This document shows positions 7,736 through 16,688 of a DNA stretch of 64,000 nucleotides, piece by piece; position 1 is the stretch's first letter; every line of letters starts with the position of its first letter. This stretch comes from an uncultured Paracoccaceae bacterium (GTDB lineage: Bacteria; Pseudomonadota; Alphaproteobacteria; Rhodobacterales; Rhodobacteraceae): positions 248,001 to 312,000 of the forward strand of contig CAKSTR010000004.1 of NCBI GenBank assembly GCA_934500835.1, given 5' to 3'. Below the pieces are notes generated by a model, which ran no database searches, was not told the DNA's origin, and saw only the letters and a program-made list of their open reading frames with translations. Position numbers and translations under genes: made by a program.

Positions 7736-9546
7736 TCGTCGAAATCGGCCAGCCGCAGCCCTCCGGCAATCATGCGGTCCATCAGGGGATGCGGCTGCCA
7801 GAGGGCCAGATCCTCGGGGTTTCCGCCTTGCGCCCAGTCGCGCAGATCGCGCCGCAGCACCATCAGCCCGCGCCCTGCGGCATGGTGCATCGGCCCGCCC
7901 CGCCAGCGCGGAAAGCCGAAGCCCGCGACCAGCACAAGGTCGATGTCCGAGGGCCGCAGCGCCACCCGCAGGTCCAGAAGCCTTATCCCCTCATTCACCA
8001 TCGCCCCAAGCCAGCGCCGAAGCACCTCGGCCTCGGCCATGGCCCGCATCGGCGCGGGGGCTGCTGCGGGGTCAGGCAGATCGGGCAGCGCATGGCCGAA
8101 GCCGTCCAGCGCCGAGGCCAGAACCCGGCGCGGCACCCCAAGCGCCACCAACCGCGCCAGCGCCCGCCGGCCGCTGGCCGCGACCCGCCGGCCCAGCACC
8201 GGCATCTTGCCTTCCAGCACCGGGGCCAGCCCCAGCCGGCGCATCAGGAGAACGGCCTCTGCCACCTGAACCGGATCGGCCCTGGCCGGGACGGCAAGCT
8301 CCACCAGCCGGCCCGAGGGGGCCAGCATCAGCCCCATCGCCTCATCAGCGCCACCGCAGACCAGATGCGCCGCGCCGGGCATGGCGCGGATCAGCCGGGC
8401 CAGCACCTCGCCGCCGCCAGAATGGATCACCAGACCCGCATCGACCAGCCCCTCGGCACCGGCAAGCATCTGCAACCGCGCCGCATCGGCATCGCGCTGC
8501 GCCGGAGCCAGGTGGCCGGCCCGCACCTCGGACTCAAGCCGCGCGGCGATCCAGCCGGCATTGGCCGCCCGTTGCGCCTGGTCCGGCTCGGCCCAGAGCA
8601 CCTTGAGGCCAGCCGCCAGCGCCAGCGCCGCCAATGGCGCCACCTGCGGAGCCGAACCATAAAGCCCAAGCTGCGCAAGCACCCGCGGCCGGGCCGCCGC
8701 CACCGCGGCAGGCAGCGCGGCCGCGCGCCTTTCGGCCATCGCCGCGGCGATCAGACCCTGCGATTCCTCGCCCGCCTCCAGATCCTCTCGCAGGACGGCC
8801 TCCAGCGCGAGGCCATTCTCGAAGGGCAGCACCATCGCCGCTTCGACACAATCGATGATCCGCTGCGGGGCGGGCAGGATGCCACGGGCCGCAGCGGCCC
8901 GGGCGGCGGCCACGGCAGCCCGATAGGCCGGGACATCTGTCAGGCCCTCGGCCCGGTCGCGCACGGGGCGCGGAGCGGACAGCGACAGCGCGAAACGTGC
9001 CGCCTCTTCGACAGGGTCGTCCTCGGTCAGCACATCGACCAGCCCGGCCGCCAGCGCCTCGGCCGCCGGCATCGGCCGCGCCTGCACCAAAAGCCGCAAG
9101 GCATCCGCGGCGCCGACCAGCCGGGGCAGCCGCTGCGTGGTGCCCGCCCCGGGCGACAGGCCGAAACCGACTTCGGAAAAGGTGAACCGGGTGTCATGTC
9201 GCGCCACCCGTCCATGCGCCGCCACGGCGAGTTCCGCCCCCGGGCCGTTCGCCGTGCCTTGCAGGGCCGCAACGACCGGCAGCGGCAGATCCTCGACCAC
9301 AGTGCAAAGCTCGGCCAGCGTCGGGTGGCCTGCGCCCGCCTCGATCACCGTGGCGGCAGAAAAGCTGCGCCCCGTCGCCGACAGGACCACCGCGCGCGCG
9401 CCCTGCCCTGCGGCGGCCAGCAGCACCTCGATCAGCCGCGCCCGGACTGAGCGGTCAAGCGCATTGCCCGGGGGCCGGTCCAGCGTGGCCAGCAGCACCC
9501 CGTCACCGCGCAATTCGGCGCGGACCCCTTCTCCGGCAGATGCCAT
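7732..9546 (-). CDS. Enoyl-CoA hydratase / 3-hydroxyacyl-CoA dehydrogenase-like fusion (degenerate dehydrogenase)
   Basis: This 604-residue protein has the architecture of the FadB/FadJ alpha subunit of fatty-acid beta-oxidation. It has an N-terminal crotonase domain (about 1-180), a linker helix, a dehydrogenase-like domain (about 285-440) and two C-terminal helical domains ending in the family segment GFGFPRWRGGPMHHA. The two catalytic glutamates of the hydratase are in place (GPGAELAVAA and FSEVGFGLSPGAGTTQ). The NAD-binding glycine motif expected near residue 290 is not recognisable (QLGLYGSAPQ), and the usual HFFNP-like catalytic histidine segment is missing. It may hydrate or isomerise enoyl-CoA without oxidising it. 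No thiolase partner is adjacent. Confidence 0.82.
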   Translation of the reverse strand: MASAGEGVRAELRGDGVLLATLDRPPGNALDRSVRARLIEVLLAAAGQGARAVVLSATGRSFSAATVIEAGAGHPTLAELCTVVEDLPLPVVAALQGTANGPGAELAVAAHGRVARHDTRFTFSEVGFGLSPGAGTTQRLPRLVGAADALRLLVQARPMPAAEALAAGLVDVLTEDDPVEEAARFALSLSAPRPVRDRAEGLTDVPAYRAAVAAARAAAARGILPAPQRIIDCVEAAMVLPFENGLALEAVLREDLEAGEESQGLIAAAMAERRAAALPAAVAAARPRVLAQLGLYGSAPQVAPLAALALAAGLKVLWAEPDQAQRAANAGWIAARLESEVRAGHLAPAQRDADAARLQMLAGAEGLVDAGLVIHSGGGEVLARLIRAMPGAAHLVCGGADEAMGLMLAPSGRLVELAVPARADPVQVAEAVLLMRRLGLAPVLEGKMPVLGRRVAASGRRALARLVALGVPRRVLASALDGFGHALPDLPDPAAAPAPMRAMAEAEVLRRWLGAMVNEGIRLLDLRVALRPSDIDLVLVAGFGFPRWRGGPMHHAAGRGLMVLRRDLRDWAQGGNPEDLALWQPHPLMDRMIAGGLRLADFDD

Positions 9547-9640
9547 TCTTTCCCCTGCGCATGCCGACCTGCGGCAGCCCCCCTTGGCAAGTTAAGGGCA
9601 AAGCACGCCCGCTTGGCAAGGGGCGGGGGTGCGGCCGGCG

Positions 9641-9832
9641 TCAGACCGGCATGTTGTCGAAGGCGGCTTCGACCTCGGCCTCGTCGGGCAATTCCACCGG
9701 GGCAAGGCCTGGGATGACGGCGGTCAGCCCGGTCATCTCGGCCAGAAGGCGCGACAGGGCGAAAGGTTGCGGCGTCGGTTCCACCGGTCCGGCCGGCGCG
9801 TTGCGCGGGTTGGTGTCGATGGGACGTTGCAT
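9641..9832 (-). CDS. Small hypothetical protein (63 aa)
   Basis: This short acidic, proline-rich protein (MQRPIDTNPRNAPAGPVEP...) ends in DEAEVEAAFDNMPV. I recognise no domain. It is retained as a real gene because the ATG at 9832 is preceded by a perfect AGGAGG ribosome-binding site at ideal spacing. A longer version starting upstream at 9895 would place that site inside the coding region. It lies between the crotonase-family gene and the divergent DUF442 gene and could be co-transcribed with the former. Confidence 0.6.
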   Translation of the reverse strand: MQRPIDTNPRNAPAGPVEPTPQPFALSRLLAEMTGLTAVIPGLAPVELPDEAEVEAAFDNMPV

Positions 9833-10019
9833 TGCGGCCTCCTTCGCATCCGATTCGCAGCCCCGCCATCCGGCAGGGTTTCCCGGCACCTGCACCCTGC
9901 GCCATTCCGCCCCGCGACGCCTTGACCCATGTCAAACCTGCGCCCCGGGGGCTTTCGCAGCCCCGGCCCAACGGCTAATCTGCCGCCAGAGCACGCGACA
10001 AGGGAACAGGATCCGCGCA

Positions 10020-10448
10020 ATGGACATCCGCCAACTGACGCCAGACTACGCCGTTTCGCCGCAGATCGCGGTCGAGGATCTGGCTGCGGTGAAGGCCGCC
10101 GGCTTTGCCACCGTGATCGACAACCGTCCCGATGCCGAGATTCCGGGCGACCTGCACAGCCCGGTGATGCGCGCCGCGGCCGAGGCGCTTGGCCTGCGCT
10201 TTGTCGCCAACCCGGTGATCGGCGGCGCGCTGACCCAGGAGAATATCGATGCGCAGGCGGCCGCGATGGCGGGGTCGGCCGGGCCGGTCTTCGCCTATTG
10301 CGCCAGCGGCAACCGCTGCTCGATCGTCTGGGCGCTGACCCAGGCCGGCGAACGCCCGGCGGATGAGCTGATCGGGATCCCGGCGCGCTTTGGCTATAAT
10401 CTGGAGCATCTGCGCGGCGCCATCGAGTCGCTGTCCGCCAAAGGCTAG
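10020..10448 (+). CDS. TIGR01244/DUF442 sulfur-transferase or phosphatase-like protein
   Basis: This 142-residue protein has a cysteine-phosphatase fold. The opening MDIRQLTPDYAVSPQI and FATVIDNRPDAEIPGD are family signatures, and the active-site loop is CASGNRCS (C near residue 97, Arg four positions after it). In Blh-type persulfide dioxygenases from other bacteria this same domain is fused to the MBL domain. A role in sulfur transfer rather than phosphate hydrolysis is therefore plausible. Here it is unfused and lies about 7 kb from the blh operon. The start at 10020 is supported by AGGGAACAGG upstream and by the conserved N-terminus. Confidence 0.85.
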   Translation: MDIRQLTPDYAVSPQIAVEDLAAVKAAGFATVIDNRPDAEIPGDLHSPVMRAAAEALGLRFVANPVIGGALTQENIDAQAAAMAGSAGPVFAYCASGNRCSIVWALTQAGERPADELIGIPARFGYNLEHLRGAIESLSAKG

Positions 10449-10574
10449 AGGCAGCCGAGGCGTCGCTGAAGCCCCGCAGCCGGTGCCAGAGCCGGCCGGG
10501 GTTCCAGCTTTTCGCAGAAAAGCTGTGCCTCGACCATCGCTTGTCAGGCTTTACGCCGAAGGGTCGTCTCTGCC

Positions 10575-11579
10575 CTAGCCGGCGGCCAGAAGGCCCTCGC
10601 CGCTGTCCGGTGGTGCAGCGAATCCGGCGAAAGCATCGCCCGCATCGCCACTGTCCGGCGCCATGGGCGGGAAGGTGTCCGTGGTTGGCGCTGGCGAGGC
10701 CTCTTCCCCCTGCAACCGCAGCGCCCGCATCCCCTTGTTCTGGCCAAGGCGCGCCCGTGCCAGCCAGCGGCCATCCGGCGTTTCCAGCCCGATCCGGTCC
10801 AGCGCCGCATCGGTCAGCGGCAGGATCTGATCCATTTCCAGCGCCATCACCTGGTGCAAAGGCAGGCTGACGCGGCCGATCACCGCCTGCAACAGGCAAG
10901 GAGCGGCCATCACCGCCTCGCCCAACACGGCCGAAAAACCTGGACCGGCGGGTTCCTTTTCGGGACGCGGGGGCGGACGGCGGACCAGACGCTGCCCCCG
11001 CCCTTCGGCCGGCAGGGCAAGGATCAGCCTGCCCCGGCGTGTGCCATCCGCCAGCCCAAGATCGGCCGTCAGAACGCGATAGGGCTGATCTTCCAGCAAA
11101 AGCCCCAAAGGGCGAGGATCCTCAAGGAAAGAGGCGTAGCGAAAGCCCCCGGCCCAGGTCAGATCCTCTTCCTCGGCCAGAAGGGAATCGAATTCCTCAA
11201 GCGCGCGGTCAATGGTCGTGGCGACCATCGCCGCATCGGTGCGCGTCGGCCGGCGCGGCAGGGGCGGGCTGCCCGAGACCCGGCCAGTGGTTTGCATCTC
11301 GATCAGCGCAGCCATCACCTCGGCCGAGACCGCCATCAGGCCAAGCCCGGCCTCCGGCCCGTCCAGCAGCACCAGAAGCGCACGGTCCGGGGGCAGTTCC
11401 AGAACCTCGGCCAACGCGTAGCGATTGAGCCGCATCGAGGCCACCGCGACCAGAAGCCCGGTGCAGTCGCGCGCGGCGCGGGCAAAAGCCAGCCGCCAGC
11501 CGTGATCGGCGCCGGGGCTTCCGCCCTCGCCCCCCGTTCTGGCGGCCTGCGCCACCTTGCGCCGGATGATGTCATTCAT
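10575..11579 (-). CDS. FliM/FliN-family flagellar motor switch-like protein
   Basis: This 334-residue protein has a middle domain resembling the CheC-like core of FliM (MVATTIDRALEEFDSLLAEE). Its C-terminal SpoA/FliN-like domain has LGEAVMAAPCLLQAVIGRVSLPLHQVMALEMDQILPL, where the phrase about an activity being set by a low-level property matches FliN-type beta strands. In the flagellar C-ring such proteins bind CheY-P and switch rotation. It is an orphan here, with no other motility gene within the window. The start MNDIIRRKVAQAAR at 11579 is preferred because it resembles FliM-like N-termini. The tail is low-complexity (Pro/Ala/Gly/Asp). Confidence 0.7.
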   Translation of the reverse strand: MNDIIRRKVAQAARTGGEGGSPGADHGWRLAFARAARDCTGLLVAVASMRLNRYALAEVLELPPDRALLVLLDGPEAGLGLMAVSAEVMAALIEMQTTGRVSGSPPLPRRPTRTDAAMVATTIDRALEEFDSLLAEEEDLTWAGGFRYASFLEDPRPLGLLLEDQPYRVLTADLGLADGTRRGRLILALPAEGRGQRLVRRPPPRPEKEPAGPGFSAVLGEAVMAAPCLLQAVIGRVSLPLHQVMALEMDQILPLTDAALDRIGLETPDGRWLARARLGQNKGMRALRLQGEEASPAPTTDTFPPMAPDSGDAGDAFAGFAAPPDSGEGLLAAG

Positions 11580-11681
11580 GCCGCATGGACCCACGCCCCG
11601 CCACAGGGCCGCACCGCCGGCCCTGCCAAAGCCTAGGCGGCACCTCCTTGCCAAAGGGTTAAGCCGCGCAGAGAAAGCCGC

Positions 11682-14372
11682 TCAGGCCGCCCGCTGTTCC
11701 AGCCGCAAGGGCAGGATGACCCGGAAGGCCGCCCCGCCCTGCCCCGGCAGATAGCCGATGGAGCCACCCAGATTCGCCACGATCTCGCGGCAGATCGCCA
11801 GCCCGAGACCGGCGCCCTTGGCCCGCGATTCATTCGGCAGGCGGGTAAATTTCTCGAAAATGGTCGATTGCGCCTCTTTCGGAATGCCGCGACCGTTGTC
11901 GATCACATCGACCACCACCCGCCCGCCGCGCATCCGCACTGCGATGCGGATCTCGGGCCAGGTGGCGTCGCAGTATTTGCGCGCATTCGAGATCAGGTTG
12001 ATGAAAACCTGCGTCAGCCGGTCGGCATCGGTGCGCAGATACAGGGTCTCGGCCGCCAGATCGCGCAGGAAGGTCACCTCACGCTCGGGCTTCACCTGTT
12101 CGGTGGCCTGGATCGCCCGGTCGATCATCTCGCGCAGGTTCGCCAGCCCCAGTGTCAGCGAGACCTTGCCGTTTTCCAGCACCGACAGATCCAGAAGATC
12201 GTCCAGCAGACGGGTCAGGCGCTTGGTCTCGTCATGGATGATGCGGCCGTTGCGGGCCACCATCTCGGGTGGCAGGTCGCCTTCGGTCAGGATCTCGGAA
12301 AAGGCGCGGATCGAGGTCATCGGCGTGCGCAATTCATGGCTGATCTGGGACAGGAAGGCATCCTTCTGGTCCGACAGTTGCATCAGCTTCTCATTGGCCT
12401 CGCGCAGCGCGCCGGCGGTGCGGGTCAGTTCCTCGCGCTGCGCCTCCAGTTGGGCCGAATGCTCCATCCGCTGCGCGCTTTCGGACGCCACCGCCATCAG
12501 ATCCTCGACCGAGACCGTGGCCCCGACGACAAGCTGGCTGATCATCGCATGGGCGGTGGCCGCCCCGACGGAACCTGACAGCCGCTGTTCCAGATCCGAC
12601 AGGAATTCCGGCGTCGGATCGGGCAGCAGGCTCTCGGTCTTGCCTTGCGCGCGGGCCTCGGTCTCGAACAGGGCCTGCGCGGCATCCTCGCCAAGGATCT
12701 GCTGCGCCATCACCAGAAGCTCTTCGGGTTCCGCCACGCCCCTGCTCCAGCGGCGGGGGCTGCCGGTCTGGTCGTCGAAGATATTGACGAAAGCCGCCCC
12801 CTGCAGCCGTTCGACCGGGCCAGGAAAGGTCAGGACCGAGACGATGACGAAGGCGGTGCCGTTCAGCATCAGCGACCAGAAAAGCGCATGGATCAGGGGG
12901 TCCATGCCCTCGACCCCGAACAGCGCCTGCGGCCGCAGCCAGGACAGCCCGGCCGGGCCTTCGGCCATAAGCCCGGCCGAAAGCACCGCATCCGGCCCGA
13001 AAGAGGGCAGGAACAGCGCATAGGCCCAGGTCACGAAGCCGGTCACCAGACCCGCCAGCGCACCCGACCGGGTGGCCCCACGCCAGAAGATGCCCCCCAT
13101 CATCGCCGGCAGGAACTGCGCCACCCCGGCAAAGGCGATCAGCCCGATGGCCGCCAGTGCCGCCGCCCCGCCCGAGATATGGTGATAGCCATACCCCATC
13201 GCCATCACCGCCCCGATCGAGATGCGGCGCGCGTTCAGCACCAGCCCGCGCAGGTCCCCCGCCATTGCCGCGGCCGGGCGCATCCGCAGCCAGGCCGGCA
13301 TGACGATATGGTTCGACACCATGGTTGCCAGCGCAATCGCCTCGACGATCACCATCGAGGTGGCCGATGAGAACCCGCCGAGAAAGGCCAGCATGGCCAG
13401 CGCCCCCTGCCCCTCGGCCAGAGGCAGGGTCAGGACGAACATGTCGGGGTTGGCAGTGTCGGGCAGCCGCTCCAGCCCCATCACGGCGATGGGAACGATG
13501 AAAAGGCTCATCGCCAGAAGATAGGCCGGGAAGGCCCAGCTGGCGCGGGCAAGATGCCCCTCGTCGGCATTCTCGACCACCATGACCTGAAACATCCGCG
13601 GCAGGCAGATGACGGCTGCCGCCGACAGGAACAAGAGGCCCGTCCAGCGCCCGGGCTGCATCGTCCAGCCCGACAGCGGCGAGGCGTCGATCTTCGCCAG
13701 CATGCCGTCGATGCCGCCCGCCAGCCCCCAGACCACGAAGATCCCGACGGCCAGAAGCGCCACCAGCTTCACCACCGCCTCGACCGCAATGGCGGTGACG
13801 ATGCCGTGGTGCTGCTCTTTGGCGTCCAGATTGCGGGTGCCGAAAAGGATGGTGAACAGCGCCAGCCCCGCCGCCACCCAGATCGCGGTCTGCCCGGCAT
13901 CAAGCGGCGTCTCCCCGCCGGCGCTGGCACTGGCGAAGGCGCCAAAGGACAGCACCACCGACTGCAACTGCAGCGCGATATAGGGCGTGGTCGCCACCAC
14001 GGCCATCAGCGTCACCACCACGCCAAGGCTGTTCGACTTGCCGAACCGGCTTGAGATCAGGTCGGCGATCGAGGTCACCCGGTGCTGCCGCCCGATCCTG
14101 ACCAGCTTGCGCAAGATCCACCACCAGCCGATGAACACCAGCGTCGGGCCAAGGTAGATGGTCAGGAACTCCATCCCCGAGCGGGCGGCATAGCCGACCG
14201 CACCGTAGAACGTCCAGGCCGTGCAATAGATCGACAGCGACAGCGTGTAGACGACGGGCGAGCGCAACCAGCCCAGCCGTCCCGCCCGCGCGCGCCTTTC
14301 GACCAGAAACGCCACCGAGAAGAGAAAGATCACATAGGCCAGACAGGCCAGGACCAGCAGGTTGAAGGGCAT
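11682..14372 (-). CDS. Sodium:solute symporter-histidine kinase hybrid sensor (CrbS-like)
   Basis: This 896-residue protein fuses a 12-13 helix SSS transporter domain (about residues 1-480) to a coiled-coil linker and a transmitter kinase (about 630-890). The H-box is FLSQISHELRTPMTSI. The N-box is INLISNARKYC, and the G-boxes are DVIDNGRGIP and GAGLGLAICREI. CrbS/ActS-type hybrids of this architecture sense acetate or other short-chain carboxylates and control acetyl-CoA synthetase. The gene follows a small membrane protein and a lone receiver in a tightly coupled operon (starts and stops overlap by 1-4 bp). A C4/C2 carboxylate signal is inferred from the family and from the neighbouring acyl-CoA regulator. 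Confidence 0.9.
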   Translation of the reverse strand: MPFNLLVLACLAYVIFLFSVAFLVERRARAGRLGWLRSPVVYTLSLSIYCTAWTFYGAVGYAARSGMEFLTIYLGPTLVFIGWWWILRKLVRIGRQHRVTSIADLISSRFGKSNSLGVVVTLMAVVATTPYIALQLQSVVLSFGAFASASAGGETPLDAGQTAIWVAAGLALFTILFGTRNLDAKEQHHGIVTAIAVEAVVKLVALLAVGIFVVWGLAGGIDGMLAKIDASPLSGWTMQPGRWTGLLFLSAAAVICLPRMFQVMVVENADEGHLARASWAFPAYLLAMSLFIVPIAVMGLERLPDTANPDMFVLTLPLAEGQGALAMLAFLGGFSSATSMVIVEAIALATMVSNHIVMPAWLRMRPAAAMAGDLRGLVLNARRISIGAVMAMGYGYHHISGGAAALAAIGLIAFAGVAQFLPAMMGGIFWRGATRSGALAGLVTGFVTWAYALFLPSFGPDAVLSAGLMAEGPAGLSWLRPQALFGVEGMDPLIHALFWSLMLNGTAFVIVSVLTFPGPVERLQGAAFVNIFDDQTGSPRRWSRGVAEPEELLVMAQQILGEDAAQALFETEARAQGKTESLLPDPTPEFLSDLEQRLSGSVGAATAHAMISQLVVGATVSVEDLMAVASESAQRMEHSAQLEAQREELTRTAGALREANEKLMQLSDQKDAFLSQISHELRTPMTSIRAFSEILTEGDLPPEMVARNGRIIHDETKRLTRLLDDLLDLSVLENGKVSLTLGLANLREMIDRAIQATEQVKPEREVTFLRDLAAETLYLRTDADRLTQVFINLISNARKYCDATWPEIRIAVRMRGGRVVVDVIDNGRGIPKEAQSTIFEKFTRLPNESRAKGAGLGLAICREIVANLGGSIGYLPGQGGAAFRVILPLRLEQRAA

Positions 14373-14632
14373 CAGTCGTCCTCGTCCCCCTCGCCGGCGG
14401 CAGAGAGGCCGGGGGCGAAGGCGGCGGCGACCAGAACAAGAAGGGCCCAGGTCAGGAAGAAATAGACCACGTCACCGGAGAGAAGCCGCTGCCCCTCGCC
14501 GGCGGGGGACCACAGCACCGGCAGGATGAAGAGGAAGGTGCCGAAGACCGGCAGCAGCCGGGCGGCATCGCGCAGGCGGCGGCGGCGATAGGGGATGCGG
14601 GCAAGGAACAGCGGGCGGCGCGGGCGTTTCAT
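14372..14632 (-). CDS. Small membrane protein of the symporter-kinase operon
   Basis: This 86-residue protein has two hydrophobic segments (about residues 25-44 and 55-73), a very basic N-terminus (KRPRRPLFLARIPYRRRRLRD) and an acidic tail (EGDEDD). Small two-helix proteins of this type commonly precede symporter-kinase hybrids, like the DUF485/DUF4212 partners of SSS transporters, although I could not match those motifs here. Its stop overlaps the hybrid kinase start (TGATG), and its start overlaps the receiver stop (ATGA). It is therefore translated as the middle cistron of a three-gene operon. A subunit role for the SSS domain is inference. Confidence 0.68.
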   Translation of the reverse strand: MKRPRRPLFLARIPYRRRRLRDAARLLPVFGTFLFILPVLWSPAGEGQRLLSGDVVYFFLTWALLVLVAAAFAPGLSAAGEGDEDD

Positions 14633-15015
14633 GCCGCCCCCGCTTCGCCCGGTCCGGCAAGCTCTCGCACCACGGCCAGAATCTCGGCATTGGCGAAGGG
14701 TTTGGCGATGAAGCGGTCGGCCCCGGCGCGCTCGGCCGCCTCGCGGTCGCGCGGCTGGCCCTTGGCGGTCAGCATGACCACCGGCAGGCGGGCAGTCGGC
14801 GGCCGGGCGCGCAACTCGGCCAGAATTTCAAGACCCGAGGCGCCGGGCAACATATGGTCAAGGATCACCACGGCGGGCATCAGTTCGGCGGCACGCAGGG
14901 CTGCGTCCTGCCCTTCGGACAGATGGACAACCTGCCAGCCGTCGCGCGACAGGATGAAGCGGATCGCCTCGGCGATGTTCTCCTCGTCCTCGATGAGAAG
15001 CACCTGCTTGCCCAT
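14629..15015 (-). CDS. Single-domain response regulator (receiver only)
   Basis: This 128-residue CheY-like receiver has the acidic pocket D10/E11 (IEDEEN), phosphoacceptor D53 (VVILDHMLPG), the conserved threonine (VVMLTAKG) and lysine (FIAKPF). There is no output domain. The CrbR/LuxR-type regulators usually paired with symporter-kinases carry an HTH, so this one must act through another protein or as a phosphate shuttle. ATG 15015 follows GGGAGGGACGG and gives the conserved start MGKQVLLIEDE. It is the first gene of the operon with the small membrane protein and the hybrid kinase, which is the probable phosphodonor. Confidence 0.9.
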   Translation of the reverse strand: MGKQVLLIEDEENIAEAIRFILSRDGWQVVHLSEGQDAALRAAELMPAVVILDHMLPGASGLEILAELRARPPTARLPVVMLTAKGQPRDREAAERAGADRFIAKPFANAEILAVVRELAGPGEAGAA

Positions 15016-15136
15016 CCGTTTCCGTCCCTCCCCGGTCTTGTGCCGGCCGCCTTGCCCCGCACTATCGGACGATCCGGCGCGCCTGTCAAAACCGCTCGTC
15101 ACGCGCCTTCCGCTTTTCACCCTGCCGGGGGACCGG

Positions 15137-16429
15137 TCACACGCCTTCGCGGGTGATCGTGGGTTCGCGGCGGGCCGGACAATCGCCGCGCGGGCAGATC
15201 CGGCAGGTCGAGCCGATGCCAAGGGCGCCCGCCGCCGGCCCCGGATCGGGCAGGATCAGCATTGCGGCCTCGCGCAGCTCGGGCCCGGCGAAACCGCCCG
15301 CCAGCCGCGGCTGGCAAAAGGCCAGCGTGGTGAATCGCGCACCCGAAGGTCCGGGCGTCTGGACCTGCGCCCGGACCGGCTGCATCGGCCGGCCAAGCGC
15401 GGCGTAAAGCGGCCAAAGCGGGCAGGCCGCCCCAAAGCGCGGAAGCGCAAAGCCCGAAGCGGGCTTGCGGAAGGTCAGCGTGCCCGAGGCATCGCAAGAG
15501 ACGAAACCCGCCACCGCCCCCGGAAGCAGCGCCATGCGCCGCATCACCCGGATGACATCGGTGCCGAAGACCGCCGCCAGACGGGCGGGATCGGTGCCGA
15601 CCTCCTGCTGCGCCGCAGAGAAGGCCGCCAGCGGCAAAAGCCGCGCGTCTTCCGCCGCCTGCGCCAGATGGGCGCGTGCCAGCGCCCGCGCGGCCGAGGA
15701 GGCCAGTGCCGCCACATCCCCGTCATGGGCGGCAAGATCGCCGGTCTCCAGCGCCGCCAGATGCCAGCCCTGCCGCGCCAGCCAGTCCTCGACCTCTTCC
15801 TGCGGCGCTGCCAGCCCCTGCTCGCGCCCCTCTCCCGCGCCATCGGTGCCGTCGAGATAGGCGACCAGCGCCTCGGCCCCGCCGGCCAGCCGTTCGGAAT
15901 CCAGATGGAGGTTGCGGTGGAAGCGCGCCTGCAGGCCGGGGTCCAGATCGCCCGTCTCGGCCAGGATCCCGGCCGTGGCCCGGACCGACGTCAGGGCCGA
16001 AAGCAACTCATGCAGCGCGGCAGACAGGTGGGGATCATGGGTCATGCGGTCGTTCAGGGCCTCGACCGCCCGCTCAAGTTGCCCCGCCCGCGCCTGCAGA
16101 CCCGCCGTCACCGCCGCCCAGCCGGGAAAGCGCCCCGCGAATTCTTCAAGCCGGTCCAGTTCCGCCGGAACCCCCGGCAGGCCGGCGGCGGCGGCCCGCA
16201 GATCTTCGGCCAGCGCCTGCCCTGCCCCTTCGGCCAGCGCCTCGGCCTCCAGCCCCAGGACGAGCGCAAGGCGGGCCAGCACGTCGGGCGTGACCTTTCG
16301 GCGGTTATGTTCGATCAGGTTGAGGTAGGAGGGCGAGATTCCCGCCTGCCGCGACAGGTCCGCCTGCCGCAGCCCCAGGGCAAGACGCCGTTCGCGCAGC
16401 CGCGTCCCCGCAAGTGCCGTGATCGCCAT
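15137..16429 (-). CDS. Short-chain acyl-CoA responsive XRE-family regulator (ScfR/PccR/RamB type)
   Basis: This 430-residue regulator has an N-terminal XRE helix-turn-helix (residues about 8-65: LRERRLALGLRQADLSRQAG, then SPSYLNLIEHNRRKVTP). It has a long C-terminal DUF2083-type sensor domain ending in a CRICPRGDCPARREP cysteine motif. Relatives include PccR of Rhodobacter sphaeroides and RamB/MccR-like proteins, which respond to short-chain acyl-CoAs and control propionate or acetate pathways. It lies upstream of the carboxylate-sensing kinase operon, on the same strand but separated by 120 bp. A palindrome-rich site 20 bp upstream of its start (16449-16473) suggests autoregulation. Confidence 0.87.
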   Translation of the reverse strand: MAITALAGTRLRERRLALGLRQADLSRQAGISPSYLNLIEHNRRKVTPDVLARLALVLGLEAEALAEGAGQALAEDLRAAAAGLPGVPAELDRLEEFAGRFPGWAAVTAGLQARAGQLERAVEALNDRMTHDPHLSAALHELLSALTSVRATAGILAETGDLDPGLQARFHRNLHLDSERLAGGAEALVAYLDGTDGAGEGREQGLAAPQEEVEDWLARQGWHLAALETGDLAAHDGDVAALASSAARALARAHLAQAAEDARLLPLAAFSAAQQEVGTDPARLAAVFGTDVIRVMRRMALLPGAVAGFVSCDASGTLTFRKPASGFALPRFGAACPLWPLYAALGRPMQPVRAQVQTPGPSGARFTTLAFCQPRLAGGFAGPELREAAMLILPDPGPAAGALGIGSTCRICPRGDCPARREPTITREGV

Positions 16430-16448
16430 CCCTTCGCCGGGCTCCGCC

Positions 16449-16473
16449 TTGTAAATTTACAGACAGTTTACAA
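16449..16473. promoter_or_regulatory. Candidate operator of the acyl-CoA regulator
   Basis: Arms TTGTAAA (16449-16455) and TTTACAA (16467-16473) form a perfect 7-bp inverted repeat. Inside it is the palindrome TGTAAATTTACA (16450-16461). In this GC-rich genome the AT-rich site stands out, and it ends 20 bp before the regulator's ATG. PccR-type regulators are known to bind paired TTTGCAAA-like boxes. These TTGTAAA/TTTACAA boxes are similar in form, so autoregulation is likely but unproven. Confidence 0.6.
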
Positions 16474-16495
16474 GCGGCGGGGGGCGGAAATCAAT

Positions 16496-16679
16496 TGTGC
16501 GGCTGCCGCCGCAAGCCTTTCTGGTGATGGCGGGCGGCGTCTCTTTGGGACCGCCATTGCCTGATGGGGGTTTCACCCCCAAACCCCGAGGATATTTAGG
16601 CCAGGGTGAAGAGGCTTTCATTCTGGCCCAGATATCTCCGCGCGGCGCGCAAAGGCGAGAGGAAAGGCTTGCGTCATAA
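16496..16679. repeat. Intergenic palindromic repeat, copy 2
   Basis: It shares with copy 1 (6841-7050) the blocks GCGGCTGCCGCCGCAAGCC, GATGGGGG...CCCCCAAACCCC, GAGGATATTT, CCGCGCGGCGCGCA and GGCGAGAGGAAAGGC, in the same order and spacing. Its central stem is different and imperfect: GGATAT..GGCCAG pairs with CTGGCC..ATATC around a longer loop. It fills the gap between the acyl-CoA regulator and the hypothetical gene at 16689. Confidence 0.7.
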
Positions 16680-16688
16680 GGCGTCCAT

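Noticed and set aside
10505..10525. CAGCTTTTC/GAAAAGCTG hairpin between convergent genes as a bidirectional terminator
   Set aside because: It is a perfect 9-bp stem but has no T-tract on either side and is weak in GC; its function is not supported.
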